Assembly: GCA_036971475.1 (NCBI GenBank) | Contig: JBAIZL010000001.1 | Location: 279,099,925 to 279,163,924 of the forward strand | DNA length: 64,000 bases | Reading direction: 5' to 3' | Origin: Prosapia bicincta | Taxonomy: Eukaryota; Arthropoda; Insecta; Hemiptera; Cercopidae | Part shown: one piece after another, positions 47,192-60,197 of the stretch | How the letters are laid out: each line of letters opens with the position of its first letter | How positions within the stretch are numbered: the first letter of the stretch is position 1 | Notes under the pieces: generated by a model | The model's database searches: none | What the model saw: the letters and a program-made list of their open reading frames with translations, nothing else | What the model was told of the DNA's origin: nothing | Position numbers and translations under genes: made by a program

Positions 47192-47312
47192 TTATATATA
47201 TATATATATATAGTATTAGCTAAAAGTATAAAATTATTAATATTTTTTAGGAGAATTTGTAAGTAGAGCGACACTGTTGTTTAATTGTAAGTTTAAGAGT
47301 AAATTGAATGAA

Positions 47313-47470
47313 AAGATTTGTATTGTTTATAAGAAATATAACACTGTGTTCTATTGAATTCTTATCAAGACCTATTGTTGTTTCTGAACAGATTTTTATT
47401 GTTTATAAGAAGTGTCATAAAACACGGTTATCCATTAAATTCTTATCTAGATCTAATGTTGTTTCTGAAC
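47313..47470. repeat. Two-copy tandem repeat, about 78-base unit
   Basis: attgtttataagaa ... aaattcttatc(a/t)agacc ... gttgtttctgaacag occurs at 47322 and again at 47399 with a few substitutions. No coding meaning. Confidence 0.8.
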
Positions 47471-47914
47471 AACATGCTATAAAAACTTAATTACCAGTCA
47501 TATCCTTTTTTATTACTTATATCCCACATAATAAGAAGAACAATTATCTTGGCAATAACATTATTTGGGAATGAAAGGGATACAATTGAAACAAACCAGC
47601 ACTTTTCAAGGATTCTAGGATTGCTAGACACCCTGATATAACCTTGATTATTTTGGAAGCAACAATTTTTAGAAGCTAGTAAGTGGTATTTACAGTTTCT
47701 ATTTTAATTACAGATACATCTTTACTTTCAATAGATGTGTATAGTCTATGTATTTTCAATAGTAAATGTTGCAAATGCTTTACTTTTTATAATAAAAAAT
47801 AGGTGAAAAGAATAAAACCATTTATCAAAACTGAACTGCCTCATCCGAAATACCAATACAGAACTTTATATATGATTTAAATAGCAAATACATCGTTTCA
47901 CTAAAACACTTGTA

Positions 47915-48620
47915 AATATTTTACAACTTGTCACTACAAACCCATAAAATACTTAACAATTCGATACGAATCATCCAAAACCAACACATCTAACCAACAA
48001 ACTACGAAAATACAATTACAAAATAGCCTCTTCCACACACAATACTCTCAATAAATAATTTAAACACAACAACAAAATCAATGACATTTACAACATCGCT
48101 GGAGTTTACAAACTAACCTGCAGTTCGTGCCAGTTAAAACCCCAGTTTTTACATAGGCCAGACAGGGACGTCATTTTACACATGCTACCAAGAACATATA
48201 AACGCACTTACAAACAATAACTATCAATCAAACTTTGCCAAACATATCATATCCACAAACAGATAACCACATAGACATAACATCCAACCTATAATTCTTC
48301 TTAAACAATACAAAAATAATCAACGTTACACAACCGAACAATACAAAATATACAATCAATTCAAACTACACCCTACACACATACTCAACACAAAACTACT
48401 TTATAAAACTCACACACACTTTCCAACATCATAACTCCTAATACCCACCAGAGACACCCACACCCCAACTATAATATCCCACCCCCACCCAACTTAGAAA
48501 CCTTGAGATCAGTTATGGTCTGAGTTGACAATGGGACACATCTCCCGAAACGGCCGTCTTCAACAAATATAATCAAGTGCTACTATAGGAGCTGTAAAAT
48601 ATTTAAAATTGATTTAGTGA
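47915..48620 (+). pseudogene. Penelope-like GIY-YIG endonuclease fragment
   Basis: Same family as the minus-strand fragment at 18490-19150, with matching blocks such as acgaatcatccaaaaccaac, gtttacaaactaacctgcag and tttttacataggccagacag. It reads GVYKLTCSSC then, after a frameshift, YIGQTG-like and [20 protein letters not shown] sense. The 3' part ends in the shared gagttgacaatgggacacat / cggccgtcttcaacaaatat terminus. RT part absent. Confidence 0.75.
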
Positions 48621-49189
48621 AAACTATTAGATCACGTGAATATGGATTCAACTAATATATATAGTTTCATTTCTTGTTTGAGCTAGTTAAAGAGTAATAA
48701 GTGTGTATCTAGAGATTTTCTAGTATTTTGTCAAATATGGAAAGGGATATTACATTTACAATAGCTTCATCAGTTTTAGTAAAATTTACTGAAAATTAAG
48801 ACTCAGCAAGTTTCGCAGTAAAATCAATGTTCTAAAACTAAGTCCATACATTGAGTTGTGGTAGCCAAAAGTTTCTTTGTTTTGCCATACACTAACACTT
48901 CATCTGTGTTTTTAAAAGGTATTAATACTTCCTATGAAAGTTCCTACATTAGCTTTCTTGTGTCTCTCATTTTGCAACTGATTTTAGATGAATTGTCCTT
49001 GATGCTCCACTGAAAATTCTGAATTGCACATGAAAACATTTCATGCTGTCATAATTAAAGGGCAAGTAATGGAAGCTTCCTGATTTGTATTTCACGCCAA
49101 GCACCCTCATATGGTAGGAAAAGGACAGGGAGGATTTCATATGAAAGGTAAGGTTATGAAGCTTTGTTTCCTACCTAGTCAGTTGCAGC
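48621..49189. other. No recognised feature
   Basis: AT-rich sequence. No gene or element could be supported. Confidence 0.4.
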
Positions 49190-49960
49190 TATGAAATGGT
49201 CAATTGGGGGATCGTGTGTTTGCCCTCAAGGCATACTTTTCTAATAGACGTTCAATGATCACTACTCAATGAGCATTGCGTAATCCTTCTTCAGGTCCAG
49301 TTCCTGATGGGAAATCGATTGTTACGTGGGTGAACACATTTAGGGCAAGTGGAAGTGTGAATGCAAGTTGGTCTGGAGGTTAACGGACTCCCACTACACC
49401 CAGAAACGCAGAGTTAGAGAGCAACTTCTCCATACCCAGCACGTAAACACACTGCTGCTCTGGGGATTTTGAATAGCAGAAGAATACTCCTCAAAGAACT
49501 GCAATTTCACCCCTACCAATTGTCTGTAACACAAGAACTTGCTAAAAAGGATTTTAATGATCAACAAAATGTATATCAACCGCTTTTTGAGAACTTGCCT
49601 GACAATGCAGTAGTTTTCTTTAGTGATGAGGCTCACTTCCACATTTCAGGCTGCGTAAATAAGCAAAACTTGTGTCACTGGAATGATCACAATCCGTGTG
49701 AACTTCATTGTGAACGCAAAACTGTGTGGTGTGCGGTGTCAAAGTTAGCATAACTGGTCCTTATTTATTTGTGGAAAACGAACACGCGTAATGGTTACTG
49801 CAGCTCAGTACACACCGTCCAAGTACCCTACATCATTTGAAGAACATTATACGCTAAGCCACCGCCAACATACCTGTTAATATGCTTCGGCGAGCTGAAC
49901 GGAACTTCAAAAATAGTCCAAATCAGTGCACTGACAATGAGGTCCATCATTTGTCTGATG
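49190..49960 (+). pseudogene. Tc-like transposase remnant with DUF4817-type DNA-binding start
   Basis: Begins FALKAYFSNRRSMITT and VPDGKSIVTWVNTFRASGSV, an HTH region typical of DUF4817 proteins. The DDE part is in the open stretch 49469-49753: SRRILLKELQFHPYQLSVTQ, then FFSDEAHFHISGCVNKQNLC with the catalytic Asp of SDEAHF, then TVWCAVS. Downstream, a faint QDGAPPH-like region is not clear. At least one stop and one frameshift lie before 49469. Insects carry many copies of this family. Confidence 0.78.
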
Positions 49961-50559
49961 TCTTAAAACTAAGTGATAGAAAAATGCAGGTAATGTCTTT
50001 CACACAAAAAAAAAAAATTATAATGGTATCTTTATTAGTTTTTTTTTTTTAATTGAGCTTTCAAACTAAGTTTCCGTGTCTCACTCTATATTTTTGCACA
50101 TACGATTTTGATTCTTTCTTACATTTGTCAAGAAAAACGCACTTACACTGATATATATATAACAAACATGCACATTATACACAGTAACAGTCAAGCGAAT
50201 TTCCTCATTTATAGACTGCAAAAGACATGGAAAACAATATACATGAGCAAGTAGTATGGACCTAACCTGGTGTAAAGAATCAAACACTACAATGTTTTCC
50301 ATTTATTGTAGTAAGGTCTGTATGCTACACTAGACGGATGTTTCAAACCTAAACTGTCCAGGCGAAAAACAGTGATCTTACACAAGTATATTGTGTGATT
50401 ATATAAAGATTGCATGATTCTTCAAATGTGGACAAAATTCCTATTCTACCAAACAACATAAATATATATATTTATTGCCCTGGAAGATACATTTTTTATA
50501 AATTTCTCTAGGAATTGGTTTTTGGGGTGTAGTATCAATGGTATGCTGATACACATATA
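49961..50559. other. No recognised feature
   Basis: AT-rich, with short poly-A and poly-T tracts at about 50006 and 50039. Nothing assigned. Confidence 0.4.
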
Positions 50560-50789
50560 TTTGAATATACCTGTAAAGTCTCCAGTTAGGATTGATTAGG
50601 TTGTAATTTTATACGATGTTGCCTAATTAGATGCCTGGTTTTGTGGAGTAATACCTTTTGCCAGGTAAGTCATGTGACCTTTATTCCTGCTTTGCGTGTG
50701 TATATTTGTTTGGTTAAATGTATACGATTACAACTAAATCTCTTCTAACTGGATAATTCATAGGTATATAATAACCTCCCATGGCAATA
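50560..50789. repeat. Fragment of the 'accaaatctatcctgac' repeat, interrupted by the hAT-like element
   Basis: gattaggttgtaattttata and tacgattacaactaaatctc with tcataggtatataat match units of the cluster at 52380-54450. The hAT-like copy 2 begins right after. Confidence 0.6.
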
Positions 50790-51884
50790 CAGGGTGTCTA
50801 GTAAAATAGCTTGAAGAAATTCCCTGAGTTTTCCCTGACTTTTCCTCTTTTAGATGTCTATAGAAAGCCCAGTTTACATTGATATCTGAAGGATCTTGGA
50901 TAAATCCAGACTTTGAAGAACGAATTGAGTAACTCTTTTGCTTTTGTGTCTGTAAGGAACACAGAACCAAAATATCGAGCTTTCACTTCATCCGTCTCTG
51001 CATCCCAATACCTAACACTCAAATCCATTTGGGCTCTTTGTGATATTTTGTTTAAACTTTCATCAAATCCAATTACATAGTTAGAATTTGAATTTAATGA
51101 TGTCAGTAACAGGTCTTTAATATAATTTGATAAACCGATTACAACACTATAGGAATGTTATCTTTCCCCAATCTCATGTTCTGTGCAATGGTGCTATCAG
51201 GGAACATCCTTAGAAAGAGGCACACTACCTTCTGCATTGCGTAAAGAAGTGTTGCATTACTAAATTCACGCACCATATAATCTCTGCTTCAGTCACTTTT
51301 ATCTTTTAGTTTATATTTATCCTAAGGAAGGAGGGGAGGTAATGACGACATCTGCATGACGCGCTTGCCCGCTACGGCAATGAAAACTGGAACCTTCCAT
51401 GTTGAAATAAACAGTGTACAAATAATCACCGTCAAATAAAACACATACTATCACGAGTCTAGACAAATAGCTGGCTACGAATGTTTACACAGCGTTCTGT
51501 GTGGTCAGAAACAGACTGAGTTATCTGTTATCCCCACCTGTCCATATGATAACAGAACCACTGCGCACTCCAAGGCCACGGTCCAGGCTAAAACCTCCCA
51601 GCTGTACCAACTCGACACGTTTAATATTTATTGACATAAGTCCTGAGATCATAGCAACGGGCTTATCAAATAAATAATGGGCATCTAAATAAAGAAGTGT
51701 TATTTCCTGACTGCCCTGCCCCTAAACCGCTGGCTTACAATACCAAATATTCGAGAGCAATGGCCACTAGTTTTGTTTCTAATCAAAATAAATATTTTCC
51801 CGATTTTTTAAAATTTTCCCTGACTTTTCCAGAATCTTAAAATTCCCTGACTTTTCCAGGTTTTCCCTGTCACTAGACACCCTG
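50790..51884. mobile_element. hAT-like element, copy 2, with 5-base duplication
   Basis: Ends cagggtgtctagtaaaatag and ...cactagacaccctg, flanked by caata at 50785-50789 and 51885-51889. Nearly identical to 31631-32765; it lacks a 13-base piece near 50880 and a short piece near 50915, which break the transposase segment further. Same orientation as copy 1. Confidence 0.9.
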
Positions 51885-51899
51885 CAATAAACAAAAATA

Positions 51900-54800
51900 A
51901 TAATTATCAGTATAGCTTCAGAACATGTTAATAAGTGATTTTATACACAATACAGAGAATCGTCCAATCTGCAAACTGACCAACTAATTTGCGTTTTTTA
52001 AATATGAGTCCATTTGAATTTGTACTATTCCTTATACAGTAAACACGTTACCCTTACAACAATATCACTGTACCATTTACCTCATGGTATAGATATACAA
52101 ATAATAACGTATATATTTTAAACATAAGTTTAAAGAGGTTGCAATGCAGAAAATGGATATTTTTTATGGTAAAAATATAGTCTTGATGACGTTGGTATTT
52201 TTTTTTTTTTAATTACTTGTGTATAACACGAATATTACCTTTTTTCCGCAGAAAATACGGAGTTACTTTCTTCACATTTTAAATGTTAGTCTGTAATTGC
52301 ATGTACTGCATAAACAAGCCTTACTGATATTGTTAATTTTTTTTTTTATTACTCATTTTAATGTGCAGAACCTTTTTACTATATACCTATATTAAAATAT
52401 ACCTATGAAGTATTAAGTAGGATAGATTTGGATATAATTTTCTGTATCGCCAATAAGTCTATACTTTGATTTAAAGTAGAATAGGAATGGGTCAGTGGAA
52501 GGGTAAGGATGCGGTGTTGTCAGTTCGAACGCTGTGATTCTCAACCCGTCATCGTCAGCGGCAGAACGAAAGAAGCTACAGCACTAGTAAATCACTCCAC
52601 TACAGCTACGGTGAAACTGATCAATAAACGGAAGCTTAACGTCAAATTGGCAACAAGGGTCACCCACACAGCAAGGTGTGAACTTCCTATTCACTCAGGT
52701 GACGGTATCCCCCACTCCCTCTTGTCAATTTCACCTACATAGAATCCTATTCTGTTTTAAATCAAACTATAAATATTCAACAAAATTACAACCAAATCTA
52801 TCCTGCCTGGATACTCTATAGGTATATTTTAATTTAGGTAGATAGTAATATTGAATAAAATTATAACCAAATCTATCCTGACTTAATTCTTCATAGGTAT
52901 ATTTTAATACAGGTATATAGTAATGTTGTATAAAATTACAACCAAATCTAGACGTAGTGCAGTGCGCTGTTGCTACTGTGCGCCCGGTTCATGCTATAGG
53001 ATTACATGCCATTACAGCTTAACACTTAAAATGTAAAAAAAATAACTTTCGTATTTTCCGTAAAAAAAAGTCGATATTTATGTTCTACACATTAAAACGA
53101 GTAATTAAAAAAAAAAATTTTTTAACCAACGTCATTAAGACTATATGTTTACCTTTTTTTATAACCAAGCCTATCTTAACAGGTTACTATGATGCCACAT
53201 TGTTAAATCAAGTCATATTAATTAATGTAGTATAAAAAGCTTGTTTTATTTATAAAAATTAGTAAAAATAAAGTCTTGATGACGTTGGTTTTTTCAAATG
53301 AAATTTTTTTTTTTTAAATGTTAATCTGTAATAACATGTATAGCGCTAACCATCCGGGCAGTAGCTAAAGCGTACTGCACTAAGTCAAAGTTAATTTAAT
53401 TTAATACTAAACCTAAAATCTAAACCTTTAACTTTTGGTTATAATTTTTTACATTACTATATACCTACATTAAAATATACCTATGAAGTATTCAGTGAGG
53501 ATAGATTTGGTTATAATTTTATTCAACATTACTATCTACCTACATTAAAATATACCTATGAAGTATCCAGTCAAGATAGATTTTGTTATAATTTCATTCA
53601 ACATAACTATCTACCTATATTAAAGTATATCAACAAAGTATTCAGTCAGGTTAGATTTGGTTGTAATTTTGGTAAATATTTAGAGTTACTGCCCATGCAG
53701 AAAATTAAAATAAACTGACTTTGACACAGTGCGCTGTAGCTACTGCGCTGCCGGTTAACTTATACATGCTATTAGAAACTAACATTAAAAATATGCAAAA
53801 AAATTAACTTTTCGTATTTCCCGAGGAAAAAATTTAATATTCTTGTTCTTTCAATTAAAAGAAATAAAAAAAAAATTTGAAAGAAACCAACGTCATTAAG
53901 ACTTTATTTTTACTAATGTTTTTATATAAAACTGAAACGTTTTATACTACATTAATTATTATGACTTGATTTAACAATGTGGCATCATAGTACCCTATTA
54001 AGGTAGGCTTGTTTATAAAAAAGATAAAATTATAGTCCTAATGACGTCGATTAAAAATTTTTTTTTTTCAAATTACTCGTTTTAATGTGTAGAACTTGAA
54101 TATCAACTTTTTTCTGCAGAAAATACGGAAAGTTACTTTTTTCACATTTTAAATGGTAGGCTGTAATGGCATGTAATCCTATAGCGATAGCCGGGCGCAC
54201 AGTATTAGCTACAGCGCACTGCATTATGTCTAGATTTGGTTGTAATTGCATACATTATTATTATCTACCTATATTAAAGTATACCTAAGTATCCAGTGAC
54301 GATAGATTTGGTTGTAATTTTCTGCATCGGCAATAACTCTAAATATTTACCAAAATCACAACCAAATCTATCCTGACTGAATACTTTGTATGTATGCTTT
54401 AATATAGGTAGATAGTAATGTTGAATAAAATTACAACCAAATCTAGACTTAGTGCAGTGCGCTGTAGCTACTGCGAGCCCGGTTCATGCTATAGGGCTAC
54501 TGCCATTACAGGCTAACATTTAAAATGTGAAAAAGAGTAACTTTCCATATTTTCTGCAGAACAAAGTTGATATTCGTGATCTACACATTAAAACAAGTAA
54601 TTAATACAATTTTTTGGTAAAAATGCAGAAGCTCGGCGCCATACGATATTTTGGGAAATGGTTTAACACCACCAAATAGGACGACATCCACAACAATTTT
54701 TTAAAAATTGACCTCAGAAAGTTACTTTTTTTTCAATTTAAAGTAGCGTAAAAAATTCAGCGCGGATGTAGAAGTTGTGAATAAGCGCGGAGTGATACAA

Positions 54801-55350
54801 ATGCTTCGTGATTTTACAACTGAATTTCAATGTATAAAATTAAAACCAAACCTAACCTGACTTGACACTTTTTCGGTAAATTTTAATATAGGTATACAGT
54901 ATTGTATAAATTTAAAACCAAATCTATCCTAACTGAAGAAGTTGTTTCTCAAATATCTACACACATAAGGTTGCGTGACGTACCGCGGACAATGCGTACA
55001 ACCTTATGCGCAGCACTGTGACGTAAGTATCACTCCACGCTGAATTTATTACCCTACTTTAAATTGAAAAAAAGTAACTGTCCTAGTTCAATTTTAAAAA
55101 AATTCTTGTGGATATCGTCCAATTTGGTGGTTTTGAACAATTTCCCAAAATACCGTATGGTCCCGGAGTACTGCATTTCAACCAATTTTTTTTTAAAACC
55201 ACCGTCATGAAGACTACATTTATACTAAAACATTTAGTTGATAGTTTATGAGGGTTAGGTTAGTTAAGCATTTGTCAAAAACTATCACTACTAGGTTAAA
55301 ATGCTACTAAATCAACTTATAAATTTTTGTTTTGAATGTACCTTATTTTA
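51900..55350. repeat. Cluster of alternating direct and inverted repeat modules
   Basis: Three modules recur. Module A: tatacctatgaagtattcag next to gatagatttggttgtaattt (52390, 53470, 53550, 53625, 54280 forward; 52780, 52870, 52930, 54360, 54880 inverted). Module B: gcagtgcgctgtagctactg through cattaaaacgagtaatt (52960, 53730, 54455 forward; 52230, 53340, 54090 inverted). Module C: accaacgtcatnaagactat. A larger palindrome has arms at about 54625-54775 and 55035-55190. No transposase. Probably copies of one non-autonomous family nested in each other. Confidence 0.8.
52452..52772. mobile_element. Likely MITE inside the repeat cluster
   Basis: Inverted ends tactttgatttaaagtagaa (52452) and the complement of ctgttttaaatcaaactata (ending 52772) enclose about 320 bases that are less AT-rich than the cluster. 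An open stretch at 52509-52742 has no similarity I recognise and is probably chance. Confidence 0.55.
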
Positions 55351-56477
55351 TAAGTTACAAATATGACAAAATCGAAAGTGCTGAGATGTTTTGAAATTTT
55401 ACCCTAATGTATTATTAAAACTAAAAAAAACCAAATTATGTCTTAAATAGGCTTAAGTCTTAAAATTACCTTCTGATTTGATCTGCCAACATCACTTTAA
55501 AATTGTTTTACTCAGAAATAACTTCTTTTAATAGCCACACCACTTATTCGTCTAAATTAAGGTCTTAACCTCAATATAATATTTATAACTATGGTCTATG
55601 CCGGGCTGACAATTGACTAATACCATAGTGAACTGTAAGGTTAAAACATTCGCACTTCCATAACGAACTAACCCATCTTTGATAACTTCATTAGAATTCC
55701 GAATAACAATAAACGTTTACTACAAGGTGAAAAGCCAATAACAACTAGGCAAATTTATTATCTTCATACGCCAGTTTGGCATATGAATACAAAAGAAAAC
55801 CTACGCCATGATAAACTTCAGACCTCATTTTGATGGTCCGCTCTAGTGGGCGAAAACTAAAACAGTTCTAAAATCTGTCAATACATGATTGTGAAGCTTT
55901 TATTTACGGAGTAGTTTATTGACTCTTATTTATCTAAACAGAGCCCTTTTCATGTTTTCAAAGTTCTTATTTGTAAAAAAAAAAACATTAATATTTATTT
56001 AAAACGTAACGATTTTGTAAAATTTATATTAAAAAAAAAACACATTGGTGATCAACAACACACAGTAGGCACGTTCTCATATTACAAGATCAATGTCAAC
56101 GACCACTGGAGCTATCTAGCGGCATAAAGAGGTTACTACCTACGTACGTATAATGAAGAATTGATGTCAAATTTTAGTCTTAAAAGACCCTATTTGATAA
56201 CATAATTTTAATTTCTTATAATAACAATTAAATTTTAGGCATAATTGATCTTTCAGAATAGACTGTCCAACTTCTTTACAATTTATAATCGAAACAATGT
56301 TCTAAACTCACACTAGGGTTGATTAAGTAAAAAATGTATTTTTGTTGTAAATAGGTTTTGGAATTTTGTTGAAAATGGACAAACAAATATAAAGATTGTT
56401 GGAGGCATTTATTTTTAGTGTATCTGTAATGAAAATACAAAAATATATGTAGGCCCTATGGAACAAAAATTGAAGTA
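55351..56477. other. No recognised feature
   Basis: AT-rich sequence with poly-A tracts near 55977 and 56032. No exon or element could be supported. Confidence 0.4.
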
Positions 56478-56805
56478 GGGAAAATCGATAATTATGATGA
56501 CCATGTGTCCGAAAAATAATATATCTGTCCAGAACTTCTAGCACATTTTCGTAAGAAAATATGTCACATTTGTTCAGCGTACAGGTCGGCATTACATCAA
56601 TACAGTAAATTGTAATTAGTTTCCCTTTGAGAAATTTGAATAAATAAATAAGCCTAACAGATATTGTTGACTGTTACAAATTTTGTTGGGAAACAGAAAT
56701 AGACATATTCTAAGTATATTATTTGTATTATAATATATGACTATGATAAAATTGTAATAAATCTATTGATTTTGACTTTCATGGTCTCAAGTGTTTCCAC
56801 ATTAG
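56478..56805. repeat. Direct repeat, left copy (about 300 bases)
   Basis: Matches 57928-58255 through landmarks gaaaatcg, cagaacttctagcaca/ctgaacttcaagcgca, tgttcagcg, ggtcggcaat/ggtcggcatt, tttgaataaataaataagcc, tttgttgggaaacagaaata and taaatctattg. Confidence 0.85.
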
Positions 56806-57927
56806 ATCCAAAAATAGGATGTCTCGATTTCGACTAATAAAAATAAGGCCACCGTATCGATAAAACAGATACGGATGGCCGATCCAGTGACTTTAACGGA
56901 GATTTTAGTACCGATGACAAGGGATACTGAGAGAGCTCTGTATGTGCTAATAACAGGCAGACATACCAAACTGGAGAAATGATTCAACACCTTTTTTTAA
57001 TTTTTTGGAAGGCTCATTTTTGTTAAAAATAAACCTACGAAATAACGAACAAACTACCGAGTGCAAAATTGCGTCTACAGCACACAACACTGTCACTGTC
57101 GTGAAACCTGACACAAATCGTCCACTCACACACGACGTAGAGTAGAATCAGCGACAGCGACTGCGACATTTTGCCCAATAACAACAGAGAATCACCCTCC
57201 CCTCTCCCCTAACATATCAGTAACGTTTCATCGAGTGACTGCGCCTTTTTTGTACAATTACAACAGACAAAACTTCCGATCGATCCATTGTCATTGGAAC
57301 TTGCATTTTCCATATTGTGTCACTGGTACCACCAGCACCAAACGAATATCAGTGACAAGTCATGACATAAAATATCGACCATCAATAAATATAGATCGTC
57401 GACTATGTACGTCATCTCTTAAAAGTCATCATTTCAACAGGTGTGCCGACTTTGAATGTTAGTGTTGCCGAAAATGTTGGAATTATGCACTAAATTTTGG
57501 GACTATGTATCAGCTAAGGTTACGGCCACATTGCGTTTTTGTTGCAACAAAAACGTAGGTTAAAATCCAATAGATACCCTAAACTGGGCCATTCTCAGCA
57601 ACAAAATGTTTAAGAAACAATAGTAATACGAAGTTAACATACTTTTTCATGTTTCGGATACTATCGTTAGGCATTTCGAAATATCTCATTTTTTTGCAAA
57701 AGAGTTTTGTAATGATTTTCACTGTTTGGAATTAATTATTCATTGCGTTAAAAAAATAGGGTTATCTTTATTCCGTACTGCAACCTTGTAAAACCTTTTA
57801 GGCGTAGTTCACACAAGTTTAAATGCGTATTCACATAGCGCCACGTCACAAAAAAAACCTAGCGTCGGCAGGTTTCTCGAATGCGCAGCCAACGCTGTTC
57901 TTGTTTATTTACGCTCACCACGCGCTC
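56806..57927. other. Segment between two direct repeats
   Basis: Slightly less AT-rich than average around 57060-57440 (cgacagcgactgcgac and similar). No protein similarity recognised in any frame. It could be the interior of a short LTR-type element, since direct repeats bound it, or ordinary sequence. Confidence 0.4.
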
Positions 57928-58255
57928 AGGAAAATCGGGACAGTCCCGATTTTTAAAGTTGAATCCTGTAAAATAATATTTGTTCTGAACTTCAAGCGCA
58001 TTATTTGAAAAAAATATATTTGTTCAGCGCACTGGTCGGCAATAAGCCAATACAGTCAACTGTGATTTATTTGCTCTTTGCTAATTTTTAAATTTGAATA
58101 AATAAATAAGCCTGACAGATATTGTTAAATCTTAGAAATTTTGTTGGGAAACAGAAATAGACTATTTTAAGTATATTGTTTGTATTATAATATAACTATG
58201 ATAGAATTCTAATAAATCTATTGCTTTTTACTTTCAGAGTGTAAGTGTTTCTTAC
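57928..58255. repeat. Direct repeat, right copy (about 300 bases)
   Basis: Same orientation as 56478-56805. It begins with a small palindrome, aaaatcgggacagtcccgat, that is not complete in the left copy. Confidence 0.85.
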
Positions 58256-58406
58256 ATTCTACTACAGTACAAAAAAACATGGTCACCGCAGCTTATAGCA
58301 TTGAAAAAATGGGAATTCTCCCAATGTGTACAGACGGGGTTAGTAGCGTCTGTAGAGTTACAATTACTTGGGGGAATTGGGAGCTCCATCCTCGCGATTT
58401 CCTTAA

Positions 58407-59063
58407 GGCCCTTCGTCCACCGGCGCAACGCAACTGCAATCTTATTTATATATACAAAAAAATGTAACATGAGGGTTGAACGGGGGTAGTTTTATAGTTG
58501 GCCAAGTGTTGGTGCACTGAACCTTGTCCACTGGTGCGACTTTTAACCAACTCGCAAAACAACAAACCCCAAAACGAACTGACTTCCCAGTTGTAAGCCG
58601 ACTCTTGTGGATCAACTTTAAACTTTCAGTATTTTTCACTACGTAGGTTATTAGATATGGCAGATCGCGACCATTGAGATTCTCATCGACCATCAGAGTT
58701 TCTGCCCTTACTGATTATTGCACGAAGTTTTTGGGCCTGGTAGTTTAACAAATCCCTAACATCTTATAACTGAACTTCGGTTCGTCTTTTGGAAGTTCTT
58801 GTGCTACAATAAAAGCCGATTGCGATTGACTTGTTTTAATGAAAGGATGAACCCAAAATCTGTTTACTTCTATGAAGACTCTGCAGGACCCTACTACTAG
58901 GACGCACGCGGCTCGCCATTCTGGTGCTGCCTGACGAAAACAGTAGGCCTACTGTCTTGATTGTATGTTGCACCAGTGGACGAAGCGCAAGCAACGGCAA
59001 CTCCCTTTCAACTATCTTAAACGAGTTGGATTCAAGTCGTTTTGCGCCGGTGGACAAAGGGCC
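58407..59063. mobile_element. Harbinger-type MITE with TAA duplication
   Basis: Inverted ends ggcccttcgtccaccggcgc and gcgccggtggacaaagggcc, differing at one base, flanked by taa at 58404-58406 and 59064-59066, which fits PIF/Harbinger. Internal copies of the end motif occur at about 58525 (cttgtccactggtgcgac) and 58972 (gcaccagtggacgaag), also in inverted orientation. No transposase. Confidence 0.85.
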
Positions 59064-59194
59064 TAACATTCTATAGTTGTGTCCAGTATGGATCTACAGC
59101 AGAGTTTATCAAACTGTAGCATAGAAATTTTTCTAGGGAGGCGTGGATAAATGCTCTGTAAGAAACTGCCCTACAGACAGTGTACCACCTAGAG

Positions 59195-59537
59195 CAAGGG
59201 TCTCCAACCTTTTTTACTCAAGGTGGCCACATCGAGAACATTTGGAGGAAAGACGGGCTGGCAATATTTCAGGGCAGAAATTCTGGCTACCCCCCTCCCC
59301 CATAGACCTACGATGTTTTTTCTAATCAAGAGCTCAGTAGTGGTTTTGAAATTTTCTTGCTTAGTTTTTTATTAGTTTACAGCTAGTTTTACACTTAATA
59401 GAGAAAAGAAGTGGCTGGTGAGAGACGAGTACTGTACTCATATTTAGTGGTAAAAATGTTTAAAAGGAAATGTATTACCAAATAAATTTTTGTTTCAGTA
59501 TGATAGTTTTCCGCGGGCTGCAGGTTGGAGACCCCAG
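59195..59537. mobile_element. hAT MITE with 8-base duplication
   Basis: Inverted ends caagggtctccaacc and ctggggtctccaacc (right end read inverted). Flanks acctagag (59187-59194) and tcctagag (59538-59545) match in seven of eight bases, the hAT length. Ends resemble the widespread CAGGGGTCTCCAA type. 343 bases, no coding sense. Confidence 0.88.
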
Positions 59538-59545
59538 TCCTAGAG

Positions 59546-60197
59546 AAGAAGCCCAGAGCGCTCTGAACAACCCATGTGACGTATAGCGCTGACGCTGACG
59601 AGTCTCATCTACCTGTGCTACTGCTTTGGTACTGTAATTAGCAGTTGTGTTGTGCTATAACATTTCTTCAAGTCCGAGTAAGATAAACCATAATATCTAT
59701 GTTGTTAAGGCGTAAATGCAGAGAAGAAAAGTTGAAAAGAATAGTTATAAATGATTTCAGATTAACTATATAACTAAGCAAACAACAAATTTTGGAGACA
59801 AAATAGCCAACTGCTTTTCTTATTTTAATGAACTGATAAACATTTGGAATAATTTTCAAATTCCAGAAGGATGGCTAAAGTCAGTTTAAAATAATAAAGT
59901 AACTACATATATTTAAATTAATACATGAACCAGCCCTTGTTGTTACATTTTCAGCTGTTATTTGCAGTAATTTTAAATTAGAAACCTTGATTGGCAAAGA
60001 AATATCTATTGATCTGTGCAAGAAAACGCTATTTCTGTGTAAGAAGACTGGTGAAATTGAAAATGCTACAGAAATGTTCTCTTTTTACTATGGTACTGCA
60101 TTCATTAGCTTATGGAAAAAGCCACAATGCATACAAATTAAGACATTCAAATGTTGAAATCTTGTTGCTGTTCATGACGAGCTGGTTGTTAATAACT
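59546..60197. other. No recognised feature
   Basis: AT-rich. A weak transposon-like sense (NFQIPEGW) near 59840-59880 could not be extended. Confidence 0.35.

Noticed and set aside
52509..52742. 77-codon open frame in the repeat cluster
   Set aside because: No similarity recognised, enclosed by inverted repeats of a likely MITE, and no start or splice context.
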